Positions 36,029-50,813 of a stretch of DNA of 64,000 bases are shown one piece after another; the stretch's first letter is position 1; each line of letters begins with the position of its first letter. The notes beneath the pieces were generated by a model that saw nothing but the letters and a program-made list of their open reading frames with translations, was not told the origin of the DNA and did no database searches. The DNA comes from Arsenophonus sp. aPb (GTDB lineage Bacteria > Pseudomonadota > Gammaproteobacteria > Enterobacterales > Enterobacteriaceae). Both the position numbers and the translations under genes were made by a program. The stretch is from the NCBI RefSeq assembly GCF_029873475.1, contig NZ_CP123499.1, positions 2,914,001 to 2,978,000 of the forward strand. The letters are read 5' to 3'.

Positions 36029-37627
36029 TCAGTCAAGTTGTTGGTAACCCGCCAAGGTCAAAAATTCGATCAACTCATCCTGAGTGGTAATATAGATCAT
36101 CAATTCCACTGCTTCCCGAAAACGGCCATGTTGAAAACGGACATCACCGAGTTCTTGCTGAATAGTCTGTAACTCTTCATCCAGCATTTCTAAAAACAAT
36201 TCTTTTGTTACTTTTTGTCCATTAGATAATTGTTTTTCATGACGGATCCATTGCCAAATAGAAATACGCGAAATTTCTGCCGTTGCAGCATCTTCCATTA
36301 ATCCATAGATCGGCACGCAGCCATTACCGGAAATCCAAGCTTCAATATATTGAACAGCAATACGAATATTTGCTCTCATCCCCTCTTCAGTGCGCTCACC
36401 ACGGCATGGCTGTAATAATTGTTCAGCTGTAATAGATTCATCATTCTCACGCATGACATCTAGTTGATTTTTCCTTCCCGCTAATTGCGCATTAAAAACA
36501 GAGATTGCAATATCCGCTAAAGCAGGGTGAGCAATCCAAGTTCCATCATGACCATTTTTAGCCTCTAATTCCTTATCTTCTTTAACCTTCGCCCAAACTG
36601 CGTCATTCTGTTTTAGATCTTTAGATGGAATAAAAGCCGACATTCCTCCCATAGCAAAGGCACCACGACGATGACAAGTCCTAATCAACAAACGAGAATA
36701 AGCATTTAAAAAAGGTTGTGTCATTGTTACTACCTGCCGATCCGGTAGCACACGATCACTGTATTCTTTTAGCGTTTTGATATAACTAAAAATATAATCC
36801 CAACGACCACAGTTAAGTCCAACAATGTGATGACGCATATGATAAAGAATTTCGTCCATTTGAAAGACGGCTGGGAGTGTCTCAATAAGTACAGTCGCTT
36901 TAATTGTACCCAGTGGTAATCCGTACCGTTCTTCGGTATAACTAAATACTTTACTCCACCATTGAGCTTCTTTATAAGATTCTAGTTTGGGGATATAAAA
37001 ATAAGGGCCGCTCCCTTTTTCCAATAACTTTTTATAGTTATGAAAGAAATAAAGCGCAAAATCTAATAATGCCCCAGGAATTGCTTTTTCCCGATATAAA
37101 ATATGTTTTTCAGGTAAATGTAAGCCGCGTACACGAGCCATCAAAACGGCCGGATCAGACTTTAGTTGATAAACTTTGCCTTGTTCATTAATAAATGAAA
37201 TAGAGCCATTAACCGCATCACGTAAATTAATTTGTCCTTCAATTAATTTTTCCCAAGTAGGTGAAAGCGAGTCTTCAAAGTCAGCCATAAAGACTTTTAC
37301 ATTAGCATTCAAAGCATTAATAATCATTTTACGTTCTACCGGACCGGTTATTTCGACTCGGCGATCAAGTAAATCCGTAGGAATACCTTGTATTTTCCAA
37401 TCATCCTTCCTGATTGAAATAGTTTCTGTCATAAAATTAGGTAAAATACCTTGATCGATCTGCAACTGTCGCTCAACTCTAGCATTGAGTAAAAAATCAC
37501 AATATTCAGCAAACTGCTCAACTAACGCTGTTAAAAAATCTACTGCGGCTGGTGTCAAAAGTTGCTTTTCTGGTGCGCCAAATGGTTGCAAAAAAGTTAA
37601 TTCATTGATCGCTGCCTGCTGATCCAT
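36029..37627 (-). CDS. aceB: Malate synthase A
   Basis: The product is 532 aa, the length of E. coli malate synthase A. Landmarks: FMADFEDSLSPTWEKLIEGQ with the metal and acid region, RVRGLHLPEKH, TVLIETLPAVFQMDEILYHM, GLNCGRWDYIFSYIKTL, and GAFAMGGMSAFIPSKD. It joins glyoxylate and acetyl-CoA to form malate, completing the shunt. It is the first gene of aceBAK, with GGAG 9 nt before the ATG. Expression is expected to be under IclR. Confidence 0.97.
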   Translation of the reverse strand: MDQQAAINELTFLQPFGAPEKQLLTPAAVDFLTALVEQFAEYCDFLLNARVERQLQIDQGILPNFMTETISIRKDDWKIQGIPTDLLDRRVEITGPVERKMIINALNANVKVFMADFEDSLSPTWEKLIEGQINLRDAVNGSISFINEQGKVYQLKSDPAVLMARVRGLHLPEKHILYREKAIPGALLDFALYFFHNYKKLLEKGSGPYFYIPKLESYKEAQWWSKVFSYTEERYGLPLGTIKATVLIETLPAVFQMDEILYHMRHHIVGLNCGRWDYIFSYIKTLKEYSDRVLPDRQVVTMTQPFLNAYSRLLIRTCHRRGAFAMGGMSAFIPSKDLKQNDAVWAKVKEDKELEAKNGHDGTWIAHPALADIAISVFNAQLAGRKNQLDVMRENDESITAEQLLQPCRGERTEEGMRANIRIAVQYIEAWISGNGCVPIYGLMEDAATAEISRISIWQWIRHEKQLSNGQKVTKELFLEMLDEELQTIQQELGDVRFQHGRFREAVELMIYITTQDELIEFLTLAGYQQLD

Positions 37628-37982
37628 AGGAGTATCTCCTTTAATATAAGGTACACTTGCTAAAGACTATCTCAAAATCAGTAAAAATCAAAAACCCTTT
37701 CCATTTTCAAAAAAAATCTATTTAATTGAAAATAAAGGATTTATTTCAAATAAGATAACGATAATTAACTCAAGTTAAGGCAATGAAAATGTTGCATATT
37801 TATTATATAAATGTGCATTTGATGGATTAAATGTAATATTACAAGCAGAAATAAGTGGAAAAACAGTTTAGCCTAGTTTTTTTTAGTTTTTTCTCGATTC
37901 CTAGCAAATCAAAAAAATTTACAAATAAAATTTTATAATAAAAACAAACTAAACCGTTTTACGATATAACTAGCCAAACGTC
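37628..37982. promoter_or_regulatory. aceB upstream region with candidate operator
   Basis: About 355 bp between aceB and the rrn terminator. It contains an inverted repeat TTTTCAA (37704-37710) and TTGAAAA (37726-37732) with 15 nt between, about 77-105 nt before aceB, and an overlapping TTGAAA/TTTCAA pair further upstream of aceB. One may bind IclR, but neither matches the consensus well. Confidence 0.35.
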
Positions 37983-38009
37983 AAAAAGCCACCCTTAGGT
38001 GGCTTTTTT
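37983..38009 (-). terminator. Terminator of the rrn operon
   Basis: AAAAAGCCACC and GGTGGCTTTTT form a perfect stem with a CTTA loop. On the minus strand this lies just after the 5S gene. Confidence 0.92.
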
Positions 38010-38021
38010 AACATAATTAAA

Positions 38022-38139
38022 GTCTGGCAGCTCCCTACTCTCACATGGGGAGACCCCACACTACCATCGGCGCTACGGCATTTCACTTCTGAGTTCGGCA
38101 TGGGGTCAGGTGGGACCACCGCGCTATTGCCGCCAGACA
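38022..38139 (-). rRNA. rrf: 5S ribosomal RNA
   Basis: The minus strand reads TGTCTGGCGGCAATAGCGCG at the 5' end and GGGAGCTGCCAGAC at the 3' end, with the conserved CCGAACTCAGAAGTGAAA loop region. The ends pair to form helix I. About 118 nt, the normal size. It is the last gene of the operon. Confidence 0.95.
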
Positions 38140-38320
38140 AATTCTTTTTTCGCTATCCTGTTTCATTACGCTGCTATCTCAGCCAGCCTTTCGCCTCACT
38201 CACATACCTCAGTATGCACCTAGCGCCAGCTCACTGCCATTCACGTAAATTCCTACAGGAGTCAATCTCCGAACAAGCTAAAATTTCTTCTCTCTTCTCA
38301 AAACACCTTCGGTGTTGTCA
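38140..38320 (-). other. 23S-5S intergenic spacer, longer than usual
   Basis: About 180 nt separate the 23S and 5S genes, roughly twice the spacing I recall for E. coli. It contains a stem near 38200-38215 (CATAC/GTATG around CTCA) similar to elements seen in enterobacterial rrn spacers, and no tRNA gene. Confidence 0.7.
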
Positions 38321-41424
<3,104 letters not shown>

Positions 41425-41685
41425 TCACAACCCGAAGATGTCTTTATTTCACTATCATTCTGATAGGTTATGGCTGCGCGTGCAGCAATTCTTTGTTGGG
41501 CAGTGCTCGCAATGCTCACGTACTTTGTACGCTGCGCTTGCTGCGCGCTGGCCGCCTCGAATTCCTGACTGCTCGCTCATAATGCCTGCCTTCCTGACAG
41601 CGAATACACTTCACGTTGGAGTTTGAGAGTTCTCCACATTATTTTTCTCAATAATGTGTGTTTCAATTTTCAGCTTGTTCCAGAT

Positions 41686-41697
41686 TGTTAAAGAGCA
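41686..41697 (-). promoter_or_regulatory. boxA in the 16S-23S spacer
   Basis: The minus strand reads TGCTCTTTAACA, the rrn antitermination boxA, between tRNA-Glu and 23S. It loads Nus factors so that transcription continues through 23S. Confidence 0.85.
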
Positions 41698-41816
41698 TAA
41701 TTGTTAAACCAACTCGTTGAATTGGCTTAATCATTATTGAGTAAAGTCCATAGCAAGCCAGCATGAGCTTCACAACACACCAAAATATTGATGTGCGGCC
41801 TTTCTAATCACCGAAG

Positions 41817-41892
41817 TGGCGTCCCCTAGGGGATTCGAACCCCTGTTACCGCCGTGAAAGGGCGATGTCCTAGGCCTCTAGACGAAGGGGAC
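41817..41892 (-). tRNA. tRNA-Glu (UUC anticodon)
   Basis: 76 nt including an encoded CCA. The acceptor GTCCCCT pairs with AGGGGAC. The anticodon arm CCGCCCTTTCACGGC carries TTC, and the T-arm reads GGGGTTCGAATCCCC. It sits in the 16S-23S spacer, as in several E. coli rrn operons. Confidence 0.98.
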
Positions 41893-41979
41893 TTCAAGGT
41901 CTTCAGTCAATCTTAGATTGGCTTTACTCTCGATTTCATCAGACAATCTGTGTGAACACTCACATTCCATCTATCTCGG

Positions 41980-43522
<1,543 letters not shown>

Positions 43523-43728
43523 AAAGTTTGATGCTCAAAGAATGTTTTACTGGCCGTAACGCTTTTTTGCTACTTTGTCGACATTTTACTGCCTTCACCG
43601 TTGCCCAAAATAACGTTACTGCTTATTAGTTCATATATGAATTAACTGTTTTGTCACTCTTCAAGACTTAATCTTCAAATAGTTTTTGATGATGTCTTGC
43701 GAGTGCCCACACAGATTGTCTGATTAAT

Positions 43729-43740
43729 TGTTAAAGAGCG
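43729..43740 (-). promoter_or_regulatory. boxA in the rrn leader
   Basis: CGCTCTTTAACA on the minus strand between the P2 promoter and the 16S gene matches the rrn antiterminator boxA except for its first base. Confidence 0.85.
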
Positions 43741-43765
43741 TGCGACCGGAGTCGCGAGGTGGCGT

Positions 43766-43793
43766 ATATTACGCTTTTCACCTGTAAAGTCAA
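43766..43793 (-). promoter_or_regulatory. rrn P2 promoter
   Basis: On the minus strand, TTGACT, a 16-nt spacer and TAATAT. It is the promoter nearer to 16S. Confidence 0.8.
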
Positions 43794-43875
43794 GTAGTTA
43801 TTTCTACTTTTCTTTACCCTGCGTCGCTAAAATCCACTTCAACTGATTGGTTCTATACTGACTCAGTGGGGGCGC

Positions 43876-43903
43876 ATTATAGAGCGCCTAAAAATTTACT
43901 CAA
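43876..43903 (-). promoter_or_regulatory. rrn P1 promoter with GC-rich discriminator
   Basis: On the minus strand, TTGAGT, a 16-nt spacer and TATAAT, followed by GCGCCCCCACTG. This is almost the E. coli rrn P1 -10/discriminator, which makes these promoters sensitive to ppGpp and DksA. A+T-rich DNA upstream could act as an UP element. Confidence 0.9.
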
Positions 43904-44133
43904 CTATTTTTTGTGTTTTTTTATTTATGTGAATATATTTTCGTCACAATGAATTAAAATTCTACAAATTTAGCTCGCTTTTATAGTATCTATGCAACTT
44001 TTTGATTTAAAAAAATACAAAGATGAGCTTATATGATATTTGATTAAAAGAATATTTAATAATATAAAATACAAATTTATCTATTCACTCTTTGATAACC
44101 AATTCAAATAGTTTAATTAGGATAAACATAGCA

Positions 44134-44664
44134 ATGATTTCTAATATAAGACCTTATTTGCACCTAAAACCCATTATTGGTAATAATGTATTTATCGATC
44201 CAACTGCGGTGATAATTGGTGATGTACGCATTTCTGACGATGTAAGTGTTTGGCCACTAACTGTTATACGCGGTGATGTCAATTACATTTCTATTGGGGC
44301 AAGAACTAATATTCAAGATAGTTCAGTACTTCATGTTACACATAAAAATAAACTTAACCCCCAGGGATATCCTCTCATTATTGGAGAAGACGTTACCATA
44401 GGGCATAAAGTTATGTTGCACGGATGTACTATTGGTAACCGAATTTTGGTTGGTATGGGTTCAATTATTTTAGATGGCGCAAAGATTGAGGATGATGTCG
44501 TTATCGGTGCAGGTAGTTTAGTCACACAAGGTAAAAAATTAGAAAGTGGTTATTTATATATTGGCAGCCCTGCAAAACAGATTAGAAAATTATCATCTGA
44601 AGAGTTAAAAGGCTTAGTCCTGTCCGCAGCAAATTATAATAATTGGAAAAATAATTACTTATAA
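44134..44664 (+). CDS. yrdA: Gamma-class carbonic anhydrase-like hexapeptide protein
   Basis: The product is 176 aa from the ATG at 44134, where similarity to E. coli YrdA begins; AGGA is 11 nt upstream. Left-handed beta-helix hexapeptide repeats fill the protein (IGDVRISDDVSVWPLTVIRG, VNYISIGARTNIQDSSVLHV). The metal-binding His are in HVTHK and GHKVMLHGCTIGN. Related proteins bind zinc, but an enzymatic activity for YrdA is not established. It lies between the rrn promoter and aroE as in E. coli. Confidence 0.93.
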   Translation: MISNIRPYLHLKPIIGNNVFIDPTAVIIGDVRISDDVSVWPLTVIRGDVNYISIGARTNIQDSSVLHVTHKNKLNPQGYPLIIGEDVTIGHKVMLHGCTIGNRILVGMGSIILDGAKIEDDVVIGAGSLVTQGKKLESGYLYIGSPAKQIRKLSSEELKGLVLSAANYNNWKNNYL

Positions 44665-44735
44665 GTTTATTATAAAAAATACTATCCACAAATTTTGCCT
44701 GATATCTTTATCATTTTTCCGTAAAAATAGACCAA

Positions 44736-45557
44736 TTACTTTATATCAGTATTTTCTTTTAATCGCTGTAATACAGATGAAATATCAGGTAATTTACCAT
44801 GCCATAATTTAAAAGCAAAAGCGGCCTGACCAACTAACATACCAATACCATCAGCATATTTTAATACTCCATAGTTTTTTGCTAATGTTAAAAATGGTGT
44901 TTCGTTTAATCGATAGAACATGTCATAACAAAAAACATTTTGCTTGAATATAGTTGGTGAAATAGTAGGAACTTCACCTACAACCCCAGAAGATGTCGCG
45001 TTGATAACTAAATCATACTCAGCGGAATCAATAGACTCCAACATCAATGAATTGATATGTCCTATAGCAGAAAATTGTTTTGCCAGTTTATCAGCTTTAC
45101 TAAATGTTCGATTCGTAATCGTTATTCGACAACCATAATTTAAAATAGGCGCTATAACACCACGTGCTGCACCACCAGCACCAATTAATAATATATGTCT
45201 TCCCTTTTCAATAAAGCTCAAACGCTCAAGATCTAAAATTAAGCCTATTCCATCGGTATTATCACCAAGTAATCTTTGATCATCTAACCTCTTGATAGTA
45301 TTAACTGAACCACATATTTGAGCTTGTTCAGTTAATTCATCAACTTTATGGTAAGCTAACTCCTTAAAAGGTAACGTAATATTTGCTCCCTTTCCTCCTC
45401 GACAAAAAAAATCATCTAATTTTTCTTCAAATTTATTTAAAGGAACTAACACTTTTCCATAATCATATTTAATACCTGTTTGCTCAGCGAATAATTTATG
45501 AATAAGTGGTGATTTACTATGTACCACTGGATTTCCAAATACCGCAAATTCTTCCAT
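44736..45557 (-). CDS. aroE: Shikimate dehydrogenase
   Basis: The product is 273 aa. The N-terminal substrate part begins [20 protein letters not shown], and NITLPFKE and NTDGIGL follow. The NADP-binding loop is [13 protein letters not shown], and [14 protein letters not shown] and [14 protein letters not shown] close the pattern. It reduces 3-dehydroshikimate in aromatic amino acid synthesis. The upstream tsaC ends 5 nt before it. yrdB, which lies next to aroE in E. coli, is absent: only about 70 nt separate aroE from convergent yrdA. Confidence 0.96.
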   Translation of the reverse strand: MEEFAVFGNPVVHSKSPLIHKLFAEQTGIKYDYGKVLVPLNKFEEKLDDFFCRGGKGANITLPFKELAYHKVDELTEQAQICGSVNTIKRLDDQRLLGDNTDGIGLILDLERLSFIEKGRHILLIGAGGAARGVIAPILNYGCRITITNRTFSKADKLAKQFSAIGHINSLMLESIDSAEYDLVINATSSGVVGEVPTISPTIFKQNVFCYDMFYRLNETPFLTLAKNYGVLKYADGIGMLVGQAAFAFKLWHGKLPDISSVLQRLKENTDIK

Positions 45558-45562
45558 TCACA

Positions 45563-46132
45563 TTAACCTTTTCGATACAAATGACCTGTTATTATATCTC
45601 GAATTTCAGAGGGATTTTTACGTCCCCCAACAGAACCGTCTAAAACGGATACTTGGCCATTAAACTGGGCAACAACTTCTTCTTTTGTTCTGCATGGTGA
45701 TAATCCATTTAAATTAGCACTAGTAGAAATCAAGGGTTTGCCATATAAAAAACAAAGCTTTTTAATTAACTCAAAATTTGTAATACGCACCGCAATTGAA
45801 TCAAATTTTCCTGTTAACCATTTTGGTGTGTCTTTTCTAGCGGGTACTACCCAGGTGATAGATTTAGACCCTGTTGAAAGCATCATTTCTTTTTGTAAAT
45901 TAGTTAATTTATTATCATCGATATAAGGTGTTAATTGTTCATAGTCTCCAGCTATTAAAATTAATCCTTTTTTCCATGAACGCTGTTTTAATAATAATAA
46001 CTGTCGAACTGTTTTCTCATTATCAGGATCACATCCGAGGCCAAAAACAGCTTCTGTCGGATATGCTATAATTTTGCCTTCATTTAACGCCGCAATAATA
46101 TTCCGAAACGAAGAAGGTATTTCATCAAACAT
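45563..46132 (-). CDS. tsaC: L-threonylcarbamoyladenylate synthase TsaC
   Basis: The product is 189 aa, a single YrdC domain. Visible features are [55 protein letters not shown]-like DSIAVRITN and [17 protein letters not shown]. It forms the intermediate for the t6A modification of tRNAs that read ANN codons. It lies between yrdD and aroE as in E. coli. Confidence 0.95.
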   Translation of the reverse strand: MFDEIPSSFRNIIAALNEGKIIAYPTEAVFGLGCDPDNEKTVRQLLLLKQRSWKKGLILIAGDYEQLTPYIDDNKLTNLQKEMMLSTGSKSITWVVPARKDTPKWLTGKFDSIAVRITNFELIKKLCFLYGKPLISTSANLNGLSPCRTKEEVVAQFNGQVSVLDGSVGGRKNPSEIRDIITGHLYRKG

Positions 46133-46155
46133 GCCAATTATTCCATAAATTTTTA

Positions 46156-46704
46156 TTACTGCTGTCTATTACATAATTTATTTGCACAAAATATTTTCAT
46201 ATCTTGTGAAACCTTTTTTTCTATTAATAATGGATACTGACAGAAAGAACATTTACCAGAAATTGGTTTAGCATTAACCACAAATTGACACTTAGGATAA
46301 CAATTACAACCATAAAATACTTTGCCAAAACGTGACGTTCTTTGCAGTAATTCACCACCTTGACACTGTGGACATCCAATTAACGTTTCATCAGGTTTAT
46401 TAATTAACTCTGTATGTTCACATTGAGGATAATGACTGCAACCAACAAACATACCGAAACGCCCTTGCTTCAACACCAAATTATGCCCACATTTGGGACA
46501 AATATAATCCAATAATTCTTTAATTATTTGGCTGTCTGCTGCTTGTTTTAATGGCCGAACATAATCACATTTAGGATAGTTAGAGCAAGCAACAAAAGGC
46601 CCATATCCCCCATTTCGAATAATAAGTTCACTATGACATTTAGGACAATACTCCTTATCTTCATTTGCCATTTTTCTAATAAGGATTGGCTTTTGCATTC
46701 TCAT
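46156..46704 (-). CDS. yrdD: Topoisomerase-type zinc-ribbon protein YrdD
   Basis: The product is up to 182 aa. It has four Cys4 zinc ribbons of the topoisomerase I C-terminal type: [61 protein letters not shown] and [14 protein letters not shown]. It likely binds nucleic acid, but its role is not known. The start is ambiguous between ATGs at 46704 and 46698, and similarity with E. coli YrdD favours the second. It begins 10 nt after dprA, where E. coli has smg in between. Confidence 0.92.
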   Translation of the reverse strand: MRMQKPILIRKMANEDKEYCPKCHSELIIRNGGYGPFVACSNYPKCDYVRPLKQAADSQIIKELLDYICPKCGHNLVLKQGRFGMFVGCSHYPQCEHTELINKPDETLIGCPQCQGGELLQRTSRFGKVFYGCNCYPKCQFVVNAKPISGKCSFCQYPLLIEKKVSQDMKIFCANKLCNRQQ

Positions 46705-46714
46705 CTCACTTTAA

Positions 46715-47788
46715 TTACTCGACGCTAATATATCCACCAGACACAAAGATAACTTTACCCATTAATTCAAATTCCAATAATTGAGCAGATACCTCAATAA
46801 CCGATAAGCCACTTCTTTCAGCAATTAAATCTATAGGCGTTGGTTCATAATTAATATAACGCAATATGTTATTCATAGAATTATCGAGCTGTAGATTATC
46901 AGATTGGACTTTATTTTCTGGTAACCATTGTAGTCCACTGTTTAAATATTCAATAACATCTTGGGGCGAAGAGGCTAAATAAGCCCCCTGTTGTATTAAC
47001 CAGTGATTACCTGCATATAAGCTATTACCTAACGCACCAGGTAAAGCAAAAATATCTTTACCTTGCTCTAATGCACACTTAGCTGTTATTAATGAACCAC
47101 TTTTTAATCCAGCCGCAATCACAATTACTGCTTTACTTAAGCCGCTAATTATACGATTCCGACGAGGAAAATTCTTGGCTAACGGAGGAGTATCTGGTAG
47201 AAATTCTGATACTAACGCCCCTTGTTCCTTGATTTTATTCGCTAAACCAGTATGTTGAGTTGGGTATAATTTATTTAAACCACTACCTAATACAGCAACT
47301 GTTATACCATTATTCTTTAATGTGGTTTTATGGCTAATCCCATCAATACCTATTGCTAAGCCACTGGTAATTGTAAATTTATGCATCACCAGTTCCTGAC
47401 TAAATATTTGTGCCCATTTTTCACCATAGAAATCATTATAACGACTGCCTACCATCGCAATTTGAGTGGAAGAAAGCGCTTTCTCTTTACCAGCGACGAA
47501 GAGTATAATTGGTGGCGAATATATCTGTTTTAATAAATATGGATAATTGGGATCTGATAACGTAATGAGTTTATGCTCGCTTACATCTAGCCATTTCATT
47601 GCGGCATAAATGGCTTTTGAATTTGCATGAGTAAATTGTACACACTGATGGGGTGATAACCCACATGCTCGAAGAGAAGCGACTTTAACATTATTTAATT
47701 CAATGAGTTTCTCTACAATTGTAGCAACCTTAACAGTTGAAAGATGAGAAACCATCCTCATACGTAGCCATATTTCCATTGGATCCAT
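46715..47788 (-). CDS. dprA: DNA-processing protein DprA (Smf)
   Basis: The product is 357 aa from the ATG at 47788 (GGAAAG with a 6-nt spacer); a further ATG upstream at 47812 is less well placed. The Rossmann core shows IAMVGSRYNDFYGEKWAQIF, ITSGLAIGIDGISHK, AVLGSGLNKLYPTQH and NFPRRNRIISGLSKAVIV, and a C-terminal winged helix follows. DprA protects incoming single-stranded DNA and loads RecA during natural transformation. An intact copy does not prove competence. It is divergent from def. Confidence 0.95.
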   Translation of the reverse strand: MDPMEIWLRMRMVSHLSTVKVATIVEKLIELNNVKVASLRACGLSPHQCVQFTHANSKAIYAAMKWLDVSEHKLITLSDPNYPYLLKQIYSPPIILFVAGKEKALSSTQIAMVGSRYNDFYGEKWAQIFSQELVMHKFTITSGLAIGIDGISHKTTLKNNGITVAVLGSGLNKLYPTQHTGLANKIKEQGALVSEFLPDTPPLAKNFPRRNRIISGLSKAVIVIAAGLKSGSLITAKCALEQGKDIFALPGALGNSLYAGNHWLIQQGAYLASSPQDVIEYLNSGLQWLPENKVQSDNLQLDNSMNNILRYINYEPTPIDLIAERSGLSVIEVSAQLLEFELMGKVIFVSGGYISVE

Positions 47789-47913
47789 ATACTTTCCAGA
47801 CTTCATTGGCAATTAGTGTGTTTCATTTATAACCAATACTGTCAATCATAACGAGAAATGTCTAGAATAGGTATTAAATAACTTTCACTTTTTGGATATA
47901 GCTTTAAACATTT

Positions 47914-48429
47914 ATGTCAGTATTAAATATATTACATTACCCAGATGAACGTCTTCGCAAAATTGCAGAACCGGTAAAAAAAGTTGATGCAGAAATACAA
48001 CGTATCGTGAATGATATGTTTGAAACGATGTATGAAGAAGAAGGTATTGGTTTAGCCGCAACACAGGTTAATATTCATCAAAGAATTATTGTTATTGATG
48101 TTTCAGAATCTCGTAATGAAAGATTGGTACTTATAAATCCCGTTATCTTAGAAACATCTGGTGAAACGGGAATAGAAGAAGGTTGTCTTTCTGTACCGGA
48201 ACAACGTGCATTCGTACCTCGTGCTAAATGGGTCAAAATTAAAGCCTTAGATGTCAATGGTAAAGAGTTCGAATTAGAAACAGATGATCTACTTGCTATC
48301 TGTATTCAACATGAAATAGACCATCTTAATGGCAAATTATTTATTGACTATCTTTCTGCGTTAAAACGCCAACGCATTAGGCAAAAAATTGAAAAGCTTG
48401 AACGTCTAAAAGCTAAAACAAAGAATTGA
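47914..48429 (+). CDS. def: Peptide deformylase
   Basis: The product is 171 aa. The three catalytic motifs are intact: [20 protein letters not shown] (metal Cys) and [13 protein letters not shown] (HEXXH). It removes the formyl group from the first Met of new proteins. fmt follows 32 nt downstream in the same operon. Confidence 0.97.
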   Translation: MSVLNILHYPDERLRKIAEPVKKVDAEIQRIVNDMFETMYEEEGIGLAATQVNIHQRIIVIDVSESRNERLVLINPVILETSGETGIEEGCLSVPEQRAFVPRAKWVKIKALDVNGKEFELETDDLLAICIQHEIDHLNGKLFIDYLSALKRQRIRQKIEKLERLKAKTKN

Positions 48430-48461
48430 TATTTTTCATATTTTAATATAGGGATCTTTAC

Positions 48462-49433
48462 GTGTCAGACTGTCTACGAATCATTTTTGCCGGCACCCCT
48501 GATTTTGCAGCACAACATTTAGCTGCATTACTCAGTTTCAAGGATAAGTACCAAATAGTTGGCGTTTTGACACAACCAGATAAACCAGCTGGAAGAGGGC
48601 GAAAACTCGCATCAAGCCCAGTAAAAATGCTAGCCGAAAAAGCGAATATTGCTGTCTTCCAGCCAACAACACTAAAAACAGCAGAAAGTCAGCGCTGGAT
48701 TGAAAATAAACATGCTGATGTGATGGTAGTTGTCGCATATGGCCTAATTTTACCTGAAGTTGTATTAAATATGCTACCAATCGGTTGTTTAAATGTTCAT
48801 GGATCACTACTACCTCGCTGGAGAGGTGCAGCGCCAATTCAACGCTCAATTTGGGCTGGTGATAAAGAAACAGGTATTACAATTATGCAAATGGATAGTG
48901 GTCTAGATACCGGGGATATGCTCTATAAAGTAAGTTGCCCCATTGAACTAAAAGATACCAGCGCAACATTGTATCAAAAACTTGCAAAAATTGGCCCTAC
49001 TGCACTCTTACATACTCTTAGTTTAGTAGCATCAGATCAAGCAAAACCAGAAAAGCAAAATAATATATTTGCTACCTATGCTGAAAAACTGAGTAAAGAT
49101 GAAGCATTAATTGATTGGACACTTTCGGCTGAACAAATTGAACGATGTATCCGGGCATTTAATCCTTGGCCAGTAAGTTATTTTATTTTTGCAGATCAAC
49201 TCATTAAAGTATGGTATGCCGAAGTCATTTATCATGAGATTGACTCATCCCCTGGAACAATTTTAAGTGCCGATAAAACAGGAATTAAAGTGGCAACCGG
49301 GAAAGGTATTTTAAACATTTTAAAAATACAACCGGCCGGTAAAAAAATAATGTTAGTTTGTGATTTTCTAAACTCTCGTCACGGATTGTTTATTCCTGGC
49401 AGAATAATAAATTCACCATTGCAACAAAATTAA
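48462..49433 (+). CDS. fmt: Methionyl-tRNA formyltransferase, GTG start
   Basis: The product is 323 aa. The GTG at 48462 is preceded by AGGGA and matches the start of the E. coli protein ([20 protein letters not shown]). The active-site region is [20 protein letters not shown], with [15 protein letters not shown] after it, and the C-terminal tRNA-binding domain shows [14 protein letters not shown]. It adds the formyl group to Met-tRNA(fMet), working in step with def. Confidence 0.97.
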   Translation: MSDCLRIIFAGTPDFAAQHLAALLSFKDKYQIVGVLTQPDKPAGRGRKLASSPVKMLAEKANIAVFQPTTLKTAESQRWIENKHADVMVVVAYGLILPEVVLNMLPIGCLNVHGSLLPRWRGAAPIQRSIWAGDKETGITIMQMDSGLDTGDMLYKVSCPIELKDTSATLYQKLAKIGPTALLHTLSLVASDQAKPEKQNNIFATYAEKLSKDEALIDWTLSAEQIERCIRAFNPWPVSYFIFADQLIKVWYAEVIYHEIDSSPGTILSADKTGIKVATGKGILNILKIQPAGKKIMLVCDFLNSRHGLFIPGRIINSPLQQN

Positions 49434-49483
49434 AAAATAAATTTCTTGCTTGCATTTATAATTAGTAGGTAATTATATTTAAC

Positions 49484-50764
49484 ATGAATAAAAAATATAA
49501 CCTTAGAAGCATTTGTGCCCAAGTCATTGCCCAGGTTATTGATCAAAAACAATCATTAAGCACTGTACTTCCCGAATGGCAAAAAAATATATCAGATAAA
49601 GATAAATCACTTTTACAAGAACTCAGTTTTGGTGTACTTAGAGTGTTACCTTTATTGGAATGGTTTATTCAACAATTAATAACTAAGCCATTAAAAGGTA
49701 AACAACGAATTATTCATTATCTTATTATGGTAGGAATTTACCAACTTCGTTTTACTCGCATTCCCCCCCATGCCGCACTAGCAGAAACTGTTGATGGAGC
49801 TATCACCCTGAAACTCCCTCAATTAAAAGGCTTAATTAATGGTGTATTAAGACAATTTCAACGGCAAGAACAAATATTAAATGAAAAAGTCAATAATAAT
49901 GCAAACAATTATTTACATCCCAAATGGCTTTTAGAAAAAATTCAGCAAGTTTATCCTGCTCAATGGAAAGAGATTCTTGAAGCCAATAACCAAAAACCAC
50001 CTATGTGGTTAAGAGTAAATCAATTATATCATTCTACTCATGATTATCTAATGCTATTACAACAAGCGGGTATAGAGGCCAGTTTAAGTAATGACAGTAA
50101 ATTTGCTATCAAATTACAAAAACCATGCGCGATTAACAAATTACCAGGATTTGACCAAGGTTGGGTAACAATTCAAGATCTATCTGCTCAACGATGCGTT
50201 GAATTATTAGCGCCTAAAAATGGTGAATATATTCTTGATCTTTGTGCAGCTCCAGGTGGTAAGACAACTTATATACTCGAACTTGCGCCAAAAGCTGACG
50301 TTTTAGCGGTTGATATTGATGAACTACGAATAAAACGTATCCAAGAAAATCTTAATCGACTAAAATTACATGCAAGAGTTATTGTTGGTGATGGGCGTAA
50401 ACCACTCGAATGGATATCAGGTGCGAAATTTGATCGTATATTGCTAGATGCACCTTGCTCTGCGACAGGTGTCATTCGTAGGCATCCAGATATAAAATGG
50501 CTTAGAAAACCGACAGATATCCCGCAATTGGTCAAATTACAATATGAAATTCTTGAGGCTATCTGGCCTTACTTAAAAACCAATGGCACACTAGTTTATG
50601 CTACTTGCTCTATTTTACCGGATGAAAACAAAGAACAAATAAAGAAATTTCTTTCTCATCATCCAGAAGCATCTTTAAATAACAATATGGAACTAGGCCA
50701 ACAAATATTACCCACTCAACGGGGAGGAGATGGTTTCTTTTATGCTTCTCTAATAAAAAATTAA
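49484..50764 (+). CDS. rsmB: 16S rRNA m5C967 methyltransferase
   Basis: The product is 426 aa. A NusB-like RNA-binding domain fills roughly the first 140 residues ([20 protein letters not shown]). The methyltransferase domain has the SAM motif [17 protein letters not shown], and two catalytic-region Cys in [20 protein letters not shown] and [15 protein letters not shown]. It methylates C967 of 16S rRNA. Third gene of def-fmt-rsmB-trkA. Confidence 0.96.
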   Translation: MNKKYNLRSICAQVIAQVIDQKQSLSTVLPEWQKNISDKDKSLLQELSFGVLRVLPLLEWFIQQLITKPLKGKQRIIHYLIMVGIYQLRFTRIPPHAALAETVDGAITLKLPQLKGLINGVLRQFQRQEQILNEKVNNNANNYLHPKWLLEKIQQVYPAQWKEILEANNQKPPMWLRVNQLYHSTHDYLMLLQQAGIEASLSNDSKFAIKLQKPCAINKLPGFDQGWVTIQDLSAQRCVELLAPKNGEYILDLCAAPGGKTTYILELAPKADVLAVDIDELRIKRIQENLNRLKLHARVIVGDGRKPLEWISGAKFDRILLDAPCSATGVIRRHPDIKWLRKPTDIPQLVKLQYEILEAIWPYLKTNGTLVYATCSILPDENKEQIKKFLSHHPEASLNNNMELGQQILPTQRGGDGFFYASLIKN

Positions 50765-50813
50765 CACTACTATTTTGAATACATACTCAATCTGGCAGTG
50801 AGATAAAAATATA

